Of a DNA stretch of 64,000 nucleotides, positions 1 through 9,117 are shown piece after piece. Within the stretch, counting starts at the first letter, position 1. Each line of letters begins with the position of its first letter. A model generated the notes under the pieces. That model saw nothing but the letters and a program-made list of their open reading frames with translations. It did no database searches and was not told the origin of the DNA. Source of the stretch: Allobosea lupini (GTDB lineage: Bacteria > Pseudomonadota > Alphaproteobacteria > Rhizobiales > Beijerinckiaceae); assembly GCF_900109525.1 (NCBI RefSeq), contig NZ_FOAN01000004.1, positions 186,001 through 250,000 on the forward strand, given 5' to 3'. Position numbers and translations under genes: made by a program.

Positions 1-84
1 TGTGGGAGAAGGGCATGGATGAGAGCCTGCCCTAACCGATCGACGTCGCAGGGGCGCCGTAGCACCCCAGTTATCAGCGGCGGT

Positions 85-119
85 CCCTCACCCCTGCCCT
101 CTCCCATCCGGGAGAGGGG
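85..119. repeat. GC-rich palindromic intergenic element
   Basis: A 9-bp perfect stem (97-105 with 110-118, loop ATCC) sits just beyond the stop of the ABC ATPase gene. It resembles the arms of the palindromic element at 32811-32968. There is no T-run on either side, so it is more likely a REP-type repeat than a strong intrinsic terminator. Positions 1-84 hold no gene that I can support. Confidence 0.5.
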
Positions 120-141
120 TTCTACGTTACGGCTCCCGCGC

Positions 142-1221
142 TCAAACCTTCCCCAGCCGAACCCCGCTTTCGGCATCGAAGACGTGGACCTTGTCGGGAT
201 CGACCGAGATCCAGAGCCGCCCGGGCTGCGCCGTAACCTCGCCGGTCGCCGCCTGCATGACGAAGGGCTTGCCCGCAAGCTGGCCATGGAACAGCTGGGT
301 CGCGCCGAGCTCCTCGATGAACTCGACGTCGAAGGGCAGCGAGCCGGCAGCCCCCTCCGAAGCGATCTCGATGTCCTCGGGCCGCAAGCCGACCTCGACA
401 GCCGTGCCGACGGCCAGGTCCTCGCGCAGATCGCGCGCCTGCAGCAGGGCATCGCCGAGCGCGATGATGCCGTGCCCGTCGACCTTGGCCGGCAGCAGGT
501 TCATCGGCGGCGAGCCGATGAAGGTGGCGACGAAACGGCTCGCCGGCTTGCGATAGACCTCGGCCGGCACGCCGATCTGCTCGACCTGGCCGCCATTCAT
601 CACCACCAGCTTGTCGGAGAGCGTCATCGCCTCGACCTGGTCGTGGGTGACGTAGATCGCGGTGACGCCGAGCGCGCGCTGCAGCTTCTTGATCTCGACG
701 CGCATCTGCACGCGCAGTTTGGCGTCGAGATTGGAGAGCGGCTCGTCGAACAGGAAGACCTGCGGCTTGCGCACGATGGCGCGGCCCATGGCGACGCGCT
801 GGCGCTGGCCGCCGGAGAGCTGGCGCGGGCGGCGCTGCAGGAAGGGCTCGATGGCGAGGATGCGCGCGGCCTCGGCGACGCGCTTCTCGATCTCGTCCTT
901 GGGCGTGCCGCGATTGCGCAGGCCATAGGCCATGTTGTCGTAGACGCTCATATGCGGATAGAGCGCGTAGTTCTGGAAGACCATGGCGATGTCGCGGTCG
1001 GCCGGCTCGATCTGGTTGACGACGCGGCTGCCGATCGCGACCTCGCCGGCCGAGATCGTCTCCAGCCCGGCGACCATGCGCAGCAAGGTCGACTTGCCGC
1101 AGCCGGAGGGACCGACCAGGACGCAGAAGCCGCCATCGGGGATGTCGAAGGAGACGCCCTTCACCGCCTCGACGCCGCCGGCATAGATCTTCTTGACGTT
1201 GTTGAGCGTGACCTGAGCCAT
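142..1221 (-). CDS. ugpC: ABC transporter ATPase, UgpC/MalK type
   Basis: Cytoplasmic ATPase energising the importer encoded just upstream. The 359-residue length and the architecture (ABC domain about residues 4-235, then a C-terminal OB/TOBE regulatory region) fit the UgpC/MalK/MsmX family. Walker A is GPSGCGKST, the signature is [14 protein letters not shown], and Walker B ends [10 protein letters not shown]. It follows the UgpE-type permease by 7 bp and is the last gene of the minus-strand operon 5233 to 142. The substrate cannot be read from sequence: sn-glycerol-3-phosphate is the family default, but the neighbouring hydrolase and hydroxyproline-type genes suggest another substrate. Confidence 0.93.
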   Translation of the reverse strand: MAQVTLNNVKKIYAGGVEAVKGVSFDIPDGGFCVLVGPSGCGKSTLLRMVAGLETISAGEVAIGSRVVNQIEPADRDIAMVFQNYALYPHMSVYDNMAYGLRNRGTPKDEIEKRVAEAARILAIEPFLQRRPRQLSGGQRQRVAMGRAIVRKPQVFLFDEPLSNLDAKLRVQMRVEIKKLQRALGVTAIYVTHDQVEAMTLSDKLVVMNGGQVEQIGVPAEVYRKPASRFVATFIGSPPMNLLPAKVDGHGIIALGDALLQARDLREDLAVGTAVEVGLRPEDIEIASEGAAGSLPFDVEFIEELGATQLFHGQLAGKPFVMQAATGEVTAQPGRLWISVDPDKVHVFDAESGVRLGKV

Positions 1222-1228
1222 TGGCGGG

Positions 1229-2077
1229 CTACTTCTCTGTCTCGACGAGGCCCTTCACGAAGAGCCTCTGCATGGCGATGACGACGAGGACCGGGGGCAG
1301 CATGGCGAGCATGGCGGTGGCCATGGCGAGCTGCCATTCGGTCAGGGCGTCGGAGGTGGTGATCATCTTGCGGATGCCGATCACGATGGTCTGCATCGAG
1401 TCCTTGGTCGTGATCAGCAGCGGCCAGAGATACTGGTTCCAGCCATAGATGAACTGGATGACGAACAGCGCCGCGATCGTCGTCAGCGAGAGCGGCAGCA
1501 CCGTGTCCTTGAAGAACTTGAACGGGCCGGCGCCGTCGATCTTCGAGGCCTCGAGCAACTCGTCGGGGATGGTCATGAAGAACTGCCGGAACAGCAATGT
1601 GCCCGTCGCCGAGGCGATCAGCGGCACGGCCAGGCCCTGATAGCTGTCGAGCATGCCGAGATCGGAGACGACCTTGAAGGTCGGGAAGATGCGGACCTCG
1701 ACCGGGAGCATCAGGGTGACGAAGATGATCCAGAACGCCGCCATCCGGAACGGGAAGCGGTAATAGACGATGGCGTAGGCCGAGAGCACCGAGATAAAGA
1801 TCTTGCCCAGCGCGATCGTCATCGCCATCACGAAGGAGTTGAACATCATGCTCGCCACCGGCTCGCGGGTCGAGCCCGAGGTGCCGACGAAGAGGATGCG
1901 GTAGTAGTTCTCGAAGAAATGCGGGCCCGGATAGAGCGGCAACTGCCCGTTGATGATGGTGGCGTTGTCCCAGGTCGAGGCAACGAAGGTCAGCCAGACC
2001 GGAAAGGCGCAGATGAGCACGCCGATCGTCAGGATGATGTAGGCGATCGCATCGCCCAGGCGGCGGTCCTCGACCAT
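1229..2077 (-). CDS. ugpE: ABC transporter permease, UgpE/MalG type
   Basis: Inner-membrane permease of 282 residues with hydrophobic segments typical of the MalG/UgpE family. The ATPase-contacting EAA loop is visible as [18 protein letters not shown] (about residues 185-200). The start codon overlaps the stop of the upstream creatininase-family gene as ATGA, so the two are translationally coupled. It pairs with the UgpA-type permease at 2975-3856. Confidence 0.93.
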   Translation of the reverse strand: MVEDRRLGDAIAYIILTIGVLICAFPVWLTFVASTWDNATIINGQLPLYPGPHFFENYYRILFVGTSGSTREPVASMMFNSFVMAMTIALGKIFISVLSAYAIVYYRFPFRMAAFWIIFVTLMLPVEVRIFPTFKVVSDLGMLDSYQGLAVPLIASATGTLLFRQFFMTIPDELLEASKIDGAGPFKFFKDTVLPLSLTTIAALFVIQFIYGWNQYLWPLLITTKDSMQTIVIGIRKMITTSDALTEWQLAMATAMLAMLPPVLVVIAMQRLFVKGLVETEK

Positions 2078-2835
2078 CAGCCATGTCCTCCGCGGTCACT
2101 CAGGAGCTTCGCCAGCGCATCCGCCGAAGCGTCGAGGAAGGCCTGCCCCTTTGCCGCAGTGGCCCTGCGGGCATCGCCGATCACACCGGTATCCGTCATC
2201 TCGCGGAAGGGCTTGTACTGGCCGACGGTCGGGCGGGTCAGCGCCGTCAGGTCGGCATCGAGCATGCCGTAGGCATCCGGCAGCCGTTCCTGCCTGACTG
2301 TCTCCGGCGCCAGCACCATCATCATCGAGGTCTCGACCTCGCAGGCGTGCAGCACGCTGACCTGATCGTCCATGACGGGCGCCATCGCCTCCTGCGCCAG
2401 CAGGAAATACGTGGTGGCACGGATCGACAGCGAGGTCTCGCGGGCAAAGTCCGGCAGGAAGGCGCCGAGCGCGGCGATGTTGCCGCCATGGCCGTTGACG
2501 ATGACGACGCGGTGGAAGCCGTGGCGCTCCAGGCTCTTCAGCAGAGCGAGCAGGACGGCGCGATAGGTCGGGATGTCGAAGGTGAAGGTGCCGCCGAAGG
2601 CCATGTGATGCTCGGCCATGCCGCACCACAGGGTCGGTGCGACGACGACCTCGACATCTCCCGCCCGCTCGGCTGCGAGCTTGCAGACGCCGCCGCACAG
2701 GATGGTGTCGACGCCGACCGGCAGATGCGGGCCATGCTGCTCCATCGAGGCGACCGGCAGCACGACGACGGCATCCCTGGCCGCCTTCTCGCGCAATTCC
2801 TCGGCGGTGAGCTCCTGCCAGAGTACCGAGGCCAT
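2077..2835 (-). CDS. creatininase-family amidohydrolase
   Basis: 252-residue metal-dependent hydrolase of the creatininase/creatinine amidohydrolase family. This fold includes creatininase, MftE peptidase and the FAPy deformylase ArfB. The metal-binding motif SMEQHGPHLPVGVDT lies near residues 30-44, and VNGHGGN near residue 116 supplies further ligands. It lies between the two permease genes of the importer and overlaps ugpE as ATGA, so it probably acts on the imported solute. The family covers several amide substrates, so creatinine itself is not implied. A second, divergent member sits at 21832-22518 beside another importer. Confidence 0.85.
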   Translation of the reverse strand: MASVLWQELTAEELREKAARDAVVVLPVASMEQHGPHLPVGVDTILCGGVCKLAAERAGDVEVVVAPTLWCGMAEHHMAFGGTFTFDIPTYRAVLLALLKSLERHGFHRVVIVNGHGGNIAALGAFLPDFARETSLSIRATTYFLLAQEAMAPVMDDQVSVLHACEVETSMMMVLAPETVRQERLPDAYGMLDADLTALTRPTVGQYKPFREMTDTGVIGDARRATAAKGQAFLDASADALAKLLSDRGGHG

Positions 2836-2860
2836 CAGAGCGAGCCTCCGCTCGTCCAGC

Positions 2861-2954
2861 CGTCATGCTCGCCCTTGTGGCGAGCATCCACGTCTTGGAC
2901 GCAGCCTTGACCGAGGGAAGACGTGGATGGTCGGGACAAGCCCGACCATGACGG
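2861..2954. repeat. 94-bp palindromic repeat, copy A
   Basis: This intergenic element has the same 94-bp length as copy B at 19772-19865. Both begin CGTCATGCTCG and end CCCGACCATGACGG. Each holds a first hairpin around ATGCTCG/CGAGCAT, a central ACGT-containing part, and a last hairpin GGTCGGG-ACAAG-CCCGACC. Differences in the first hairpin are compensatory between copies, which points to a selected structure. It separates the creatininase gene from the UgpA gene inside one operon. Confidence 0.85.
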
Positions 2955-2974
2955 AAGGATGAGCACCGAGGCCA

Positions 2975-3856
2975 TCAGTAGTTCACCTTCCGCTCGATGA
3001 AGCGGAACTGGAAGGCGGTCATGGCGATGACCATGGCGAGCAGGATCACCGATTGCGCCGCCGAGCCGCCGAGATTGGTACCGCCCTTGCCGTCGGAATA
3101 GACCTTGTAGACCAACGTCTCGGTCGCGCCCGAGGGGCCGCCGCCGCTGACCGTGTCGATGATGCCGAAGGTGTCGAAGAAGACGTAGACGAGGTTGACG
3201 ACCAGCAGGAAGAAGGTCGTCGGCGAGAGCAGCGGGAAGACGATGGTCCAGAAGCGCCGCATCGGCCGGGCGCCGTCGATCACCGCCGCCTCGATCACGC
3301 TTTTGGGGATCGACTGCAGGCCGGCGAGGAAGAACAGGAAGTTGTAGGAAATCTGCTTCCAGGTCGCGGCGAGGATGACCAGCGTCATCGCGTCATTGCC
3401 GTTGAGGCGCGGATTCCAGGCGACGCCCAGCGATTGCAGACCGCGGGCGAGCATGCCGAGGGAGGGATCGAACATGAAGATCCAGAGCACGCCGGCAATG
3501 GCGGGCGCGACGGCATAGGGCCAGATCAGCAGGGTCTTGTAGATCTCGGCGCCGCGGATGGCCCGATCAGCCATCACCGCGAAGAGCAGCGCCAGCGAGA
3601 GCGAGAGCAGCGCGACGAAGACCGAGAAGATGCCGGTGTTGATCAGCGCCTTGTAGTATTCGGGCTTGGCGAACAGGTCGCGATAGTTCTCGAACCAGAC
3701 AAATTCGGTCGAGATGCCGAAGGCATCCTGCAGCAGGAAGCTCTGCCAGACCGCCTGGCTCGCCGGCCAGTAGAAGAAGACGACCGTGATCGCGAGCTGC
3801 GGTAGGAGGAGCAGCAGCGGGATCGTCAGCCCCTTGAAGTGAGCGTATTTCTGCAT
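2975..3856 (-). CDS. ugpA: ABC transporter permease, UgpA/MalF type
   Basis: 293-residue inner-membrane permease. The EAA loop is readable as [19 protein letters not shown] start it at the internal methionine (MQKYAHFKG, 3856) because the 11 residues before it are Pro-rich and atypical of the family. It follows the binding-protein gene by 60 bp and is separated from the creatininase gene by repeat copy A. It forms the permease pair with the gene at 1229-2077. Confidence 0.9.
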   Translation of the reverse strand: MQKYAHFKGLTIPLLLLLPQLAITVVFFYWPASQAVWQSFLLQDAFGISTEFVWFENYRDLFAKPEYYKALINTGIFSVFVALLSLSLALLFAVMADRAIRGAEIYKTLLIWPYAVAPAIAGVLWIFMFDPSLGMLARGLQSLGVAWNPRLNGNDAMTLVILAATWKQISYNFLFFLAGLQSIPKSVIEAAVIDGARPMRRFWTIVFPLLSPTTFFLLVVNLVYVFFDTFGIIDTVSGGGPSGATETLVYKVYSDGKGGTNLGGSAAQSVILLAMVIAMTAFQFRFIERKVNY

Positions 3857-3916
3857 CGGCCAGCCCGGCGGCAAGGAAGGCCGGGACAAGCGCCCCGGCC
3901 TTCGATCAGTCTTGTC

Positions 3917-5233
3917 TTACTTGGCGGTGCGCTCGAACTGGCGCAGCGCCTGGTTGCCACGCTCATTGGCCGCGTCGAGCGCCGCCTTCGGCGTCTTCTG
4001 GCCGTTCAGGGCCGCCTCGATCTCCTCCGACCAGATGTCGCGGATCTGGACCAGGCCGCCGAAGCGGACGCCGCGGGAGTTCTCGGTCGGCTCCTTGTTG
4101 TTGAGCTCGAGCAGCGGGGTCTCGAGATAGGGGTTCTGCTTGTAGAAGCCCGATGCCTTGACCTTCTCATAGGCCGCCTTGGTGATCGGCAGATAGCCCG
4201 ACTCGGTGTGCAGCTTCACCTGACGGTCGACGTCGGAGAGGAAGGTGAAGAATTTGGCGACGCCCTTGTACTCGTCGGCCTTTTTGCCGCCCATGACCCA
4301 GAGCGAAGCGCCGCCGATGATCGAATTCTGCGGCGCGCCGGCGACATCCGGATAGTACGGCATCGGCGCGTTCGACCAGTCGAACTTGGCGTTGGCCTTG
4401 ACGTTGCCGAAGAAGGCCGAGGAGGTCAGGAAGAGCGGGCATTCGCCCGAGGTGAAGCGGCCCTCGCCGGTGTTGGTACGGCCGGAATAGGAGAACACGC
4501 CTTCCTTCTGCAGGTTGGCGAGATTGGTCAGATGCTTGACGAAGAGGTCGCTGTTGATGCGGAACTCGGTGTCGAAGCCGTCGAAGCCGTTGGCCTTGGT
4601 ACCGACAGGCACGTTGTGCCAGGCGCCAAGCTGCTCGATATTGGCCCAGGTCGTCCAGGCCGTGGAAATGCCGCACTTGTCCCAGCCGGCGGCCTTCAAC
4701 TTCCTGGCGGCTTCGAACGCTTCCGGCCATGTCTTCGGCGGCGTTTCCGGCAGGCCGGCCTTCTTCAGCGCGTCCTTGTTGTACCACATCACCATCGAGG
4801 ACGAGTTGAACGGGAAGGAGAGCATCTCGCCCTTCGTCGTCGAATAGTAGCCGGTGATCGCCGGCAGATAGCTCTTGGGATCGAACGTCTCGCCGGCGTC
4901 CTTCATCACGTCGGCGACCGGCTTGATCGCGCCCTTGGCCGACATCATCGTCGCGGTGCCGACTTCGAAGACCTGCATGATGTGCGGGGCATTGCCGGCA
5001 CGGAAGGCGGCGATGCCGGCGTTCAGGGTGTCGGGATAAGAACCCTTGTAGGCGACGACAACCTTGTAGTCCTTCTGCGAGGCGTTGAACTCCTCGGCCA
5101 GCTTGACGACGACGTCGTTGTTGGCGCCGGTCATGGCGTGCCACCACTGGATTTCGGTCTGCGCCAAAGCCGGCGAAGCGGCGGCCAGCGCGAATGCGCC
5201 AACGGCGGTCAGGGTCTTGAATTTGAAGGTCAT
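3917..5233 (-). CDS. ugpB: ABC transporter periplasmic binding protein, UgpB type
   Basis: 438-residue extracellular solute-binding protein of family 1. The N-terminal signal peptide is about residues 1-24 (cleavage likely after SPALA), followed by TEIQWWHAMTG, a stretch typical of UgpB-like proteins. It is the first gene of the minus-strand importer operon. A plausible promoter lies at 5289-5318. The UgpB resemblance suggests glycerol-3-phosphate or glycerophosphodiester, but operon partners (creatininase-type hydrolase; divergent FAH and proline-racemase-family genes) argue for caution on substrate. Confidence 0.9.
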   Translation of the reverse strand: MTFKFKTLTAVGAFALAAASPALAQTEIQWWHAMTGANNDVVVKLAEEFNASQKDYKVVVAYKGSYPDTLNAGIAAFRAGNAPHIMQVFEVGTATMMSAKGAIKPVADVMKDAGETFDPKSYLPAITGYYSTTKGEMLSFPFNSSSMVMWYNKDALKKAGLPETPPKTWPEAFEAARKLKAAGWDKCGISTAWTTWANIEQLGAWHNVPVGTKANGFDGFDTEFRINSDLFVKHLTNLANLQKEGVFSYSGRTNTGEGRFTSGECPLFLTSSAFFGNVKANAKFDWSNAPMPYYPDVAGAPQNSIIGGASLWVMGGKKADEYKGVAKFFTFLSDVDRQVKLHTESGYLPITKAAYEKVKASGFYKQNPYLETPLLELNNKEPTENSRGVRFGGLVQIRDIWSEEIEAALNGQKTPKAALDAANERGNQALRQFERTAK

Positions 5234-5288
5234 GATCAGCTCCCTCTCAGCCCCCGATACGCGCGGGCGTTCTTGTCGTTGGTGCGCA

Positions 5289-5318
5289 AGCTAGCATGAA
5301 GCCGGGGCGACAGTTCAA
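5289..5318 (-). promoter_or_regulatory. candidate sigma-70 promoter of the ugpB operon
   Basis: Reading the minus strand, TTGAAC (5318-5313) is followed at about 18 nt by CTAGCT-like sequence (5294-5289). The AG/CTAG-type -10 is common in Rhizobiales promoters. Spacing to the ugpB start is about 55 nt. The match is moderate only. Confidence 0.35.
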
Positions 5319-5437
5319 TGACAAAACGATGACATTTCCGCCTCGCTGTGGACGCGCATCCGCGCACTTGCGATTTCCCGCGGAAGCGGCTGTTCTTCGC
5401 AGCCCGTCCTGTACACTGCACACAAGCTGGATCAGCC

Positions 5438-6616
5438 ATGCCCTCGCTCTCGCTCACGCCCGCCAACACCCTGCCGGCCGATGCCGACCGCGCCGCTCTG
5501 GCCGGGCGTGTCTGGCGCCCGGATCTTGCCGGGCCGTCGGTTGTCAAGCTGCAGGGCAGCGAGGTGGTCGACGTCACCGCCACCTTCCCGACCATGCGCG
5601 ATCTCTGCGAGACCGCCGATCCGGCAGTAGCGCTGCGCGCCGCTGATGGCGAGAGCCTCGGCTCGCTCGCCGATCTCCTCGCCAACAGCTCGGCCGCCAG
5701 CCGCGATGACGGCAAGGCCTGGCTGCTCGCTCCGGTCGACCTGCAGGCGGTCAAGGCGGCCGGCGTCACCTTCGCCGTCTCGATGCTGGAGCGCGTCATC
5801 GAAGAGAAGGCGCGCGGCAATCCCGCAGCGGCTGCCGCGATCCGCACCGAGATCGGCAAGCTGATCGGCGACGACCTTTCAAAGCTCAAGCCCGGCTCCC
5901 CGGAGGCTATGAAGCTGAAGGAGGTGTTGATCGCCCAGAACAGCTGGAGCCAGTATCTCGAGGTCGGCATCGGGCCGGATGCCGAGATCTTCACCAAGGC
6001 GCCGCCGATGTCTGCGGTCGGCACCGGCGCCGACGCCGGCCTGCACCCAGCCTCGAGCTGGAACAATCCCGAGCCCGAGATCGTGCTGGTCGTCGCCTCG
6101 GATGGTCGCATCGTCGGCGCCAGCCTCGGCAACGACGTCAACCTGCGCGATGTCGAGGGCCGCTCGGCCCTGCTGCTCGGCAAGGCCAAGGACAACAACG
6201 CCGCCGCCGCGATCGGCCCGTTCATCCGCTTCTTCGACGGCGATTTCTCGCTCGACCATGTCCGCAAGACGACGGTGAGCCTGACCGTCGCGGGCGAGGA
6301 CGGCTTCACGCTGGAAGGCTCGTCCTCGATCGCCAGGATCAGCCGCGACCCGGCCGATCTCGCCGCGCAGATGATCGGCCCGCACCACCAGTATCCGGAC
6401 GGGGCGGTGCTCTATCTCGGCACCATGTTCGCGCCGATCAAAGATCGCGATGCGCCGGGCGGCGGCTTCACCCACAAATACGGCGACGTCGTCACGATCT
6501 CGGCGCCCGAGCTCGGCGCGCTCGTCAACCGCATGCGGCGCACCGACGAATGCGAGCCCTGGCGCTTCGGCACCTCGCATCTGATGCGCAACCTGGCGAA
6601 GCGCGGGCTGCTGTGA
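5438..6616 (+). CDS. fumarylacetoacetate hydrolase family protein
   Basis: 392-residue FAH-fold enzyme, likely cytoplasmic and metal dependent. The long form, with an N-terminal domain of about 150 residues before the catalytic FAH core, matches the subgroup containing 2-keto-3-deoxyxylonate/arabonate dehydratases (Caulobacter XylX type). Core signatures include NNPEPEIVLVV (about residues 208-218), with acidic metal ligands, and LGNDVNLRD. The start at 5438 is preferred because the upstream reading lacks family similarity. The stop overlaps the next gene's GTG start. Possible roles are dehydration of a 2-keto-3-deoxy sugar acid or hydrolysis of a diketo acid; the sequence does not decide. 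Confidence 0.75.
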   Translation: MPSLSLTPANTLPADADRAALAGRVWRPDLAGPSVVKLQGSEVVDVTATFPTMRDLCETADPAVALRAADGESLGSLADLLANSSAASRDDGKAWLLAPVDLQAVKAAGVTFAVSMLERVIEEKARGNPAAAAAIRTEIGKLIGDDLSKLKPGSPEAMKLKEVLIAQNSWSQYLEVGIGPDAEIFTKAPPMSAVGTGADAGLHPASSWNNPEPEIVLVVASDGRIVGASLGNDVNLRDVEGRSALLLGKAKDNNAAAAIGPFIRFFDGDFSLDHVRKTTVSLTVAGEDGFTLEGSSSIARISRDPADLAAQMIGPHHQYPDGAVLYLGTMFAPIKDRDAPGGGFTHKYGDVVTISAPELGALVNRMRRTDECEPWRFGTSHLMRNLAKRGLL

Positions 6617-7644
6617 CGCGCCTGAGCTATATCGACTACCACACCTGCGGCGAGCCGGTGCGCATCGTCACCAGTGGCTACCCTGCGCTCACCGGCGCCG
6701 GCATCCTCGACAAGCGCCGGCAGGCGCGCGAGCAACATGACCATCTTCGCCGCGCGATGATGCTGGAGCCGCGCGGGCATGACGGCATGTATGGCGTCAT
6801 CCCGATCGCGGCGAGCCATCCGGACGCGGCTTTCGGCGTGCTGTTCACGCATAACGAGGGCTATTCGACCATGTGCGGCCACGCGACCATCGCGCTCGGC
6901 CGCTATGCGATCGAACAGGGACTTGTGAAGGCGAGCGAGCCGGTCACCCGTTTCGCCATCGAGGCGCCCTGCGGGCTGGTGCGCCTAGCCTGCGAGGTCA
7001 AGGGCAGCCAAGGTAATTGGAAAGTCGGTAACGTCAGCTTCGAGAGCGTGCCGGCCTTCGTCGAGGCCCGCGACCTCGTGGTCCTCGTGCCGGGCTATGG
7101 CGATGTCGTCACCGACATTGCCTATGGCGGCGCCTATTATTGCATCCTGCCGGCCTCGCGTTTCGGGCTCGACCTGATGCAGACGCCGGTGGAGAAGATC
7201 GTCGCGGCCGCCGGCGCGCTGACCGACCAGGTCCGGGCGAGCCGCAGGATCACGCATCCGACCGAGCCCGATCTCGGCTTCCTCTATGGCACGATCGTCA
7301 CCGACCAGGCCGGGCCGGGTGAGGACAGCTTCAATCTCTGCGTCTTCGCCGAGCGCCAGATCGACCGCTCGCCCACCGGATCCGGCGTCACGGCCCGGAT
7401 GGCGCTGGACCATGCCAAGGAGCTGATTCCCGCCGGCCAGGGCCGCCGAATCCGCAGCATCACCGGCGGCACCTTCATCGGCAAGGTCATCGGCCCGGTC
7501 GACTTCCCGGCTGCGGGCGCGGTCACGGTCGAGGTCGGCGGCCGCGGCCATCTTTCCGGCGAAGGCAGCTTCGTCATCGAGGCGGATGACCCGCTCGGCC
7601 ACGGATTTGCCCTGCCGAAGCGCTTCGCGGAGATCGTGGGCTAG
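6613..7644 (+). CDS. proline racemase family, probable trans-3-hydroxy-L-proline dehydratase
   Basis: 343-residue proline-racemase-fold enzyme. The GTG start at 6613 overlaps the stop of the preceding gene, so the pair is coupled. The catalytic pair appears to be Cys88 (in TMCGHAT) and Thr255 (in DRSPTGSGV). Racemases and 4-hydroxyproline epimerases carry Cys at the second site, whereas Thr marks trans-3-hydroxy-L-proline dehydratases, which form delta1-pyrroline-2-carboxylate. No reductase for that product is adjacent. It ends 1 bp before the convergent thiE stop, so there is no room for a terminator. Confidence 0.8.
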   Translation: MTRLSYIDYHTCGEPVRIVTSGYPALTGAGILDKRRQAREQHDHLRRAMMLEPRGHDGMYGVIPIAASHPDAAFGVLFTHNEGYSTMCGHATIALGRYAIEQGLVKASEPVTRFAIEAPCGLVRLACEVKGSQGNWKVGNVSFESVPAFVEARDLVVLVPGYGDVVTDIAYGGAYYCILPASRFGLDLMQTPVEKIVAAAGALTDQVRASRRITHPTEPDLGFLYGTIVTDQAGPGEDSFNLCVFAERQIDRSPTGSGVTARMALDHAKELIPAGQGRRIRSITGGTFIGKVIGPVDFPAAGAVTVEVGGRGHLSGEGSFVIEADDPLGHGFALPKRFAEIVG

Positions 7645-7645
7645 A

Positions 7646-8314
7646 TCAGGCGCTCGCGGCGCCCCGCTCCGACAGGGCGGTCTCGATCGCGAGCCGGAGG
7701 TCGCGCGCCGCCTCGCGGACGTCGTCGCCGGCGAAGAGCGCGCCGATCACCGCGACGCCATCGGCGCCCGCAGCGATCACCGAGCCGGCATTTGCGGCGG
7801 TGATGCCGGCGATGGCGCCGACTGGCAGGGCGCCGAGCACGCGCGCTGCCGCCTGGCGCAAGGCTTTGAGCCCGTCGACGCCGAGCGCCGCGCCGGCATT
7901 GTCCTTGTGCGTGGTCGCAAAGACCCCGCCGATGCAAGCATAGTCGATCTTCGCCGAGGCCAGCTCGGGCAGCTCGCTCTCATGCTTCAGCGTTGCGCCG
8001 ATGATCGCGCGCGGGCCGAGCAGGCGGCGAGCGTCGACCAGCTTCATGTCGTCGGCGCCGAGATGGACGCCGTCGGCGCCGGACGCGAGCGCGACGTCGA
8101 CGCGGTCGTTGATCAGCAGCGGCACATTGGTGCCGTGCAGGGCCGAGCGGATGGCGCGCGCCTCGCGCACCATTTCGCGCGTCGTCTCGGTCTTGGCGCG
8201 CAGCTGGATCAGCGTCGCGCCGCCCTCGACTGCCGCGCGCGCCATGTCTGCCATGGAGCGGCCCTTGGCGATCTGCGGATCGACGATGCCGTAGAGGGTG
8301 ATATCGACGCTCAT
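7646..8314 (-). CDS. thiE: thiamine phosphate synthase
   Basis: 222-residue TIM-barrel enzyme joining HMP-PP and THZ-P to form thiamine phosphate in the cytoplasm. Family landmarks are TLIQLRAK near residues 35-42, LINDRVDVALASGADGVHLG near 70-90 and a C-terminal glycine-rich phosphate loop (AGITAANAGSVIAAGADGVAV). It is the last gene of the thi operon, 2 bp after thiM. The start at 8314 is the first methionine after the upstream stop and gives the normal family length. Confidence 0.93.
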   Translation of the reverse strand: MSVDITLYGIVDPQIAKGRSMADMARAAVEGGATLIQLRAKTETTREMVREARAIRSALHGTNVPLLINDRVDVALASGADGVHLGADDMKLVDARRLLGPRAIIGATLKHESELPELASAKIDYACIGGVFATTHKDNAGAALGVDGLKALRQAAARVLGALPVGAIAGITAANAGSVIAAGADGVAVIGALFAGDDVREAARDLRLAIETALSERGAASA

Positions 8315-8316
8315 CG

Positions 8317-9078
8317 TCAGGTTCCCATCCGCGCAGCCAATGTCGCCGCGTCCATCGCCGCGACCGCGTCGATCAGCTCGACCTCGAAGCTGCCGGGGCC
8401 GCGGCAGCGCTCGGCGGCGATTTCGCCGGCAATGCCATAGGCGGTCAAGGCCGCCGCCGCCGCGACCGCCTTGTTCGCCTCGACCGCGCAGCAGGCTGCG
8501 ATCAGCGCACCGGCGGCGCAACCGATGCCGGTGACCCTGGTCATCAGCGGATGGCCATGCGCAACGGAAAAGCTCGCCGACTCGTTCTCGATCCGGTCGA
8601 CCTTGCCGGTGGTGACGCGGGTCACGCCCTTTGCGGCCTCGAGATCGACGGAGAGCGCCGCCATCTCGGTGGTGTTGCCGCGCACCAGGATGTCGGGCAG
8701 GCGCAGCACCTGCCCGGCGATGTGCCGGCGAAGCGGCGAGAGCTCGACGAAGACCGGGTCGAAGACTACAGGCTTCCCATGATCACGCGCCACTTCGAGC
8801 AGCTTGGGGATGGCGAGCTCGCTCTCCGCGTTGATCGTGCCGATATTGATCAGGATCGCGCCGGCGCCCTCCGCCATCGCCGCGACCTCGTCGACATGGA
8901 TCGCCATCGAGGGGATCGCGCCGAAGGCGAGCAGCATGTTGGCGGTGAGGTTCTGCGCCACCGTGTTGGTCAGGCACTGCACGCGCGGGCGGATCTCCGC
9001 CACGCGCGTGAGAACGGAGGCGACCTCCTGCGGCTGCAGGGTTCGCGCCAGCGCGATCTCGGTGGTGTCGCTCGTCAT
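8317..9078 (-). CDS. thiM: hydroxyethylthiazole kinase
   Basis: 253-residue ribokinase-fold kinase that phosphorylates the salvaged thiazole alcohol. CLTNTVAQNLTANMLLA (about residues 35-51) is the characteristic N-terminal motif, and VTGIGCAAGALIAA (about 197-210) carries the conserved Cys in the anion-hole region, here GIGC where GTGC is usual. It sits between the ThiF-like gene and thiE, adding a salvage step to the de novo operon. Confidence 0.92.
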   Translation of the reverse strand: MTSDTTEIALARTLQPQEVASVLTRVAEIRPRVQCLTNTVAQNLTANMLLAFGAIPSMAIHVDEVAAMAEGAGAILINIGTINAESELAIPKLLEVARDHGKPVVFDPVFVELSPLRRHIAGQVLRLPDILVRGNTTEMAALSVDLEAAKGVTRVTTGKVDRIENESASFSVAHGHPLMTRVTGIGCAAGALIAACCAVEANKAVAAAAALTAYGIAGEIAAERCRGPGSFEVELIDAVAAMDAATLAARMGT

Positions 9079-9117
9079 CTTGTCTCCATCGGGCTCGCTA
9101 AGGGATATGGACAGAAT

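Noticed and set aside
97..118. Hairpin after the ugpC stop as an intrinsic terminator
   Set aside because: No T-run follows on the minus strand; it resembles other repeat arms in the window.
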